17,533 nucleotides of DNA from Bacteroidales bacterium. GTDB taxonomy: Bacteria; Bacteroidota; Bacteroidia; Bacteroidales; JAADGE01. Position numbers and translations under genes: made by a program. Below, in pieces: positions 15,943 through 17,533 of this stretch (positions are counted from its first letter, which is position 1; each line of letters starts with the position of its first letter). The stretch lies in the NCBI GenBank assembly GCA_029932445.1, contig JAOZQB010000037.1, positions 1-17,533 of the forward strand, in the 5' to 3' direction. Under the pieces are notes generated by a model that was not told the DNA's origin, searched no databases, and was given only the letters and a program-made list of their open reading frames with translations.

Positions 15943-16788
15943 TTAATTTTTTATAAAATCGTCCAAAGTAAAGGTATTTTTTACTTTTACACCTTTCTCT
16001 GTCTTTTCCAAACTGCAACATTCATTATAGAGATCGTGTTCAAAAAAAAGTATTTGATTTTCTTTAATTGCTTCATCAAAAAAACGTTCTTTATCGTTTA
16101 AGGTTATCAATGGTTGAGTATCATAGCCCATAATATAAGGCATCGGAATATGTGCCGTTGAAGGAAATAAATCTGCTCCGAAAACAATCTTTTTATCCCT
16201 AAAAGTTATGTAAGGAATCATTTGTCCGACAGTGTGTCCGTTATAGATTTTTATTTCAATTCCGGGAATTATTTCACCCTCTTCCGTTATCAGATTAAGG
16301 CAATTATGTTTCTGCAAAGGCAAGAAATTTTCAGGTAAAAATGATGCTTTTTCTCTTCTGTTCGGATTTACGGCTAAATTCCAATGTGTTTTACTGATGT
16401 GATAGATTGCATTCGGAAAAGTAGGAACAAGTTCTCGATTCTTATTATATTTAACTGCCCCGCCGACATGATCAAAATGTAAATGCGTTAAAATAACATC
16501 CGTAATATCTTCAAAATTAAAACCGTTTTTCTTTAAAGAATTTTCCAAAGTTTCATTTCCGTTCGGATAATAATATGAAAAAAATTTAGGATTTTGCTTA
16601 TCTCCCATTCCGGTATCAATCAATATTTTACGATTATCAGTTTCAACCAGTAAACAACGCATAGCCCAATTTGCTAGATTATTTTCATCGGCAGGATATA
16701 ATTTTTGCCACAAAACTTTAGGGACGACACCAAACATGGCTCCGCCGTCAAGTTTTAAATTTCCTGTCTCTATTTTGTGTAATTTCAT
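15943..16788 (-). CDS. Metallo-beta-lactamase-fold hydrolase
   Basis: Predicted two-metal cytoplasmic hydrolase of 281 residues, in the lactonase-like branch (YtnP/AHL-lactonase-like architecture); the substrate is not determinable. The metal site is complete: His102, His104, Asp106 and His107 in THLHFDHVGG, His185 in NGHTVGQ, Asp206 in GADLFPS and His251 in FEHD. An N-terminal strand region with GGAMFGVVPK precedes ILIDTGMGDK (55-64), as is usual in this group. There is no signal peptide. It is divergent from the alpha/beta hydrolase gene, with 29 bp between the two start codons, and the repeat-protein gene lies 68 bp after its stop. Quorum-quenching lactonase activity is one possibility but nothing here proves it. 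Confidence 0.88.
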   Translation of the reverse strand: MKLHKIETGNLKLDGGAMFGVVPKVLWQKLYPADENNLANWAMRCLLVETDNRKILIDTGMGDKQNPKFFSYYYPNGNETLENSLKKNGFNFEDITDVILTHLHFDHVGGAVKYNKNRELVPTFPNAIYHISKTHWNLAVNPNRREKASFLPENFLPLQKHNCLNLITEEGEIIPGIEIKIYNGHTVGQMIPYITFRDKKIVFGADLFPSTAHIPMPYIMGYDTQPLITLNDKERFFDEAIKENQILFFEHDLYNECCSLEKTEKGVKVKNTFTLDDFIKN

Positions 16789-16804
16789 CTTATTTATATT
16801 TTTG
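16774..16804 (+). promoter_or_regulatory. Bacteroidota-type promoter for the alpha/beta hydrolase
   Basis: TTTG at 16774-16777 and TATTTTTG at 16797-16804 match the -33 and -7 consensus elements (TTTG and TAnnTTTG) with a 19-base spacer, the best promoter match in the window. Transcription should begin near 16809-16812, leaving only about 6-9 bases before the ATG at 16818. The -33 element lies inside the first codons of the divergent metallo-hydrolase gene. Confidence 0.65.
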
Positions 16805-16817
16805 AAAAAAAGTTATA

Positions 16818-17533
16818 ATGGAAAAACAAATATATAACAATAATCTCAAAATAAATTACCGAATTGAAGGTGTCGGGAATTCTGTTGTTTTAATTCACGG
16901 TTTTTTGGAAACGTCGGAAACTTGGTCAGATTTCAGTAAAGAATTATCAGCAAATTATAAAGTAATTTCAATTGATTTACCCGGTCACGGTAAAAGCGAA
17001 CTTTATGATGAACCGTTTACTATGTGCAAATATGCAGAAAGTATTTATGCTGTTTTAAATTCTGAGAACATATCAAAAACAATTATTATCGGTCATTCGA
17101 TGGGCGGATATGTTGCTCTGGCATTTGCCGAAAATTATCCGTTTATGCAAGCGGGATTATGTTTATTTCATTCCTCTCCTTTTGCCGATAATGAAGAAAA
17201 GAAAAAAATACGTCTTGAAACGATTGAACAAATAAAAACCGGAAACAGCAATATCATTTGTAATAATCATGTAAAAGCCGTTTACGGGGATGATAATATT
17301 GACAATTTTAAAACTGAAATAAAAAAAGGTGAACTGATTGCAAAATCAATATCGGAAGAAGGTATTATTGCTTCAATATTATCAATGATGAACAGAAAAG
17401 ACAGAAATTTTGTATTAAAAGAATGTGAAGAACCGGTTTTATATATTCTGGGAAGAAAAGATCGATTTATTCATGAAAGCATTATTAATCAATTAGATAT
17501 GCCCAAAACTGGCAATTTTAAAATATTAGAAAA
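16818..17533 (+). CDS. Alpha/beta hydrolase, 3' end outside window
   Basis: Partial gene; 238 codons are visible and no stop is reached. The start ATG at 16818 gives MEKQIYNNNLKINYRIEG, a normal first strand for the fold. Visible landmarks are the oxyanion-hole HGFLET (27-32), LPGHGKS (54-60), the nucleophile elbow GHSMGG with Ser94 (92-97), and the probable acid Asp215 in LGRKDRF. The catalytic His should lie just beyond the window edge. This is the generic MhpC/BioH-like esterase or hydrolase type, cytoplasmic, with the substrate unknown. It is divergent from the metallo-hydrolase gene, and the two could act on related ester or lactone compounds, but that is only inferred from position. Confidence 0.88.
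   Translation, partial: MEKQIYNNNLKINYRIEGVGNSVVLIHGFLETSETWSDFSKELSANYKVISIDLPGHGKSELYDEPFTMCKYAESIYAVLNSENISKTIIIGHSMGGYVALAFAENYPFMQAGLCLFHSSPFADNEEKKKIRLETIEQIKTGNSNIICNNHVKAVYGDDNIDNFKTEIKKGELIAKSISEEGIIASILSMMNRKDRNFVLKECEEPVLYILGRKDRFIHESIINQLDMPKTGNFKILE
16827..16834 (-). promoter_or_regulatory. Candidate -7 element for the metallo-hydrolase gene
   Basis: On the - strand TATATTTG matches TAnnTTTG, 38 bases before the metallo-hydrolase ATG. It lies within the first six codons of the divergent alpha/beta hydrolase gene. No TTTG sits at the right -33 distance (the nearest, at 16850-16847, leaves a spacer of only 12), so this is a weaker call than the opposing promoter. Confidence 0.35.

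Overview
The window looks like a chromosomal segment of an AT-rich member of the Bacteroidota. The evidence is a large secreted protein ending in a type IX secretion (T9SS) sorting domain, a C10 (streptopain-like) protease with its own pro-domain, several TAnnTTTG promoter elements of the Bacteroidota type, A-rich rather than Shine-Dalgarno-like leaders, and a coaX / outer-membrane protein / TPR cluster that I recall as common in this phylum. I see no rRNA, tRNA, CRISPR array, transposase or phage gene. No gene-free stretch exceeds about 135 bases.

Left part, + strand (1-8258). A terminator at 69-97 closes an upstream unit. It is followed by pheT (phenylalanyl-tRNA synthetase beta) and, 10 bp later, a DEDDh exonuclease with an ExoX-like C-terminal module. 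A 133-bp gap bordered by inverted arrays of degenerate 8-mers separates these from a FAH-family enzyme and nadD, which abut exactly (TAA then ATG). Next comes a 959-residue secreted C10 protease with pro-domain, Asp-box propeller, PKD-like domain and T9SS sorting domain, ending in a clear terminator. A 156-residue protein of unknown function closes the + block and meets ktrA tail to tail with a 1-bp gap.

Right part, - strand (8260-16788). Read in the direction of transcription, the order is: a metallo-beta-lactamase-fold hydrolase; a small secreted protein made of six YDYQA[D/N/G] repeats, which I recall as the DUF6150/'septoil knot' type predicted to form a 7_1 knot; a terminator; coaX, an outer-membrane barrel protein overlapping coaX by 11 bp, and a secreted TPR protein; a terminator; then an exported N-acetylmuramoyl-L-alanine amidase followed closely by ktrB and ktrA (potassium uptake). 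At the right edge an alpha/beta hydrolase starts on the + strand only 29 bp from the divergent hydrolase gene and runs off the window. Its promoter reaches into its neighbour's coding sequence.

Most of the window is housekeeping: translation, NAD and CoA cofactor synthesis, K+ homeostasis and wall turnover. The items most worth a second look are the repeat protein at 15500-15874, the multidomain T9SS protease, the face-to-face promoters near 16774-16834, and the inverted 8-mer arrays at 3349-3493. I found no convincing new multi-gene system such as a defence island.
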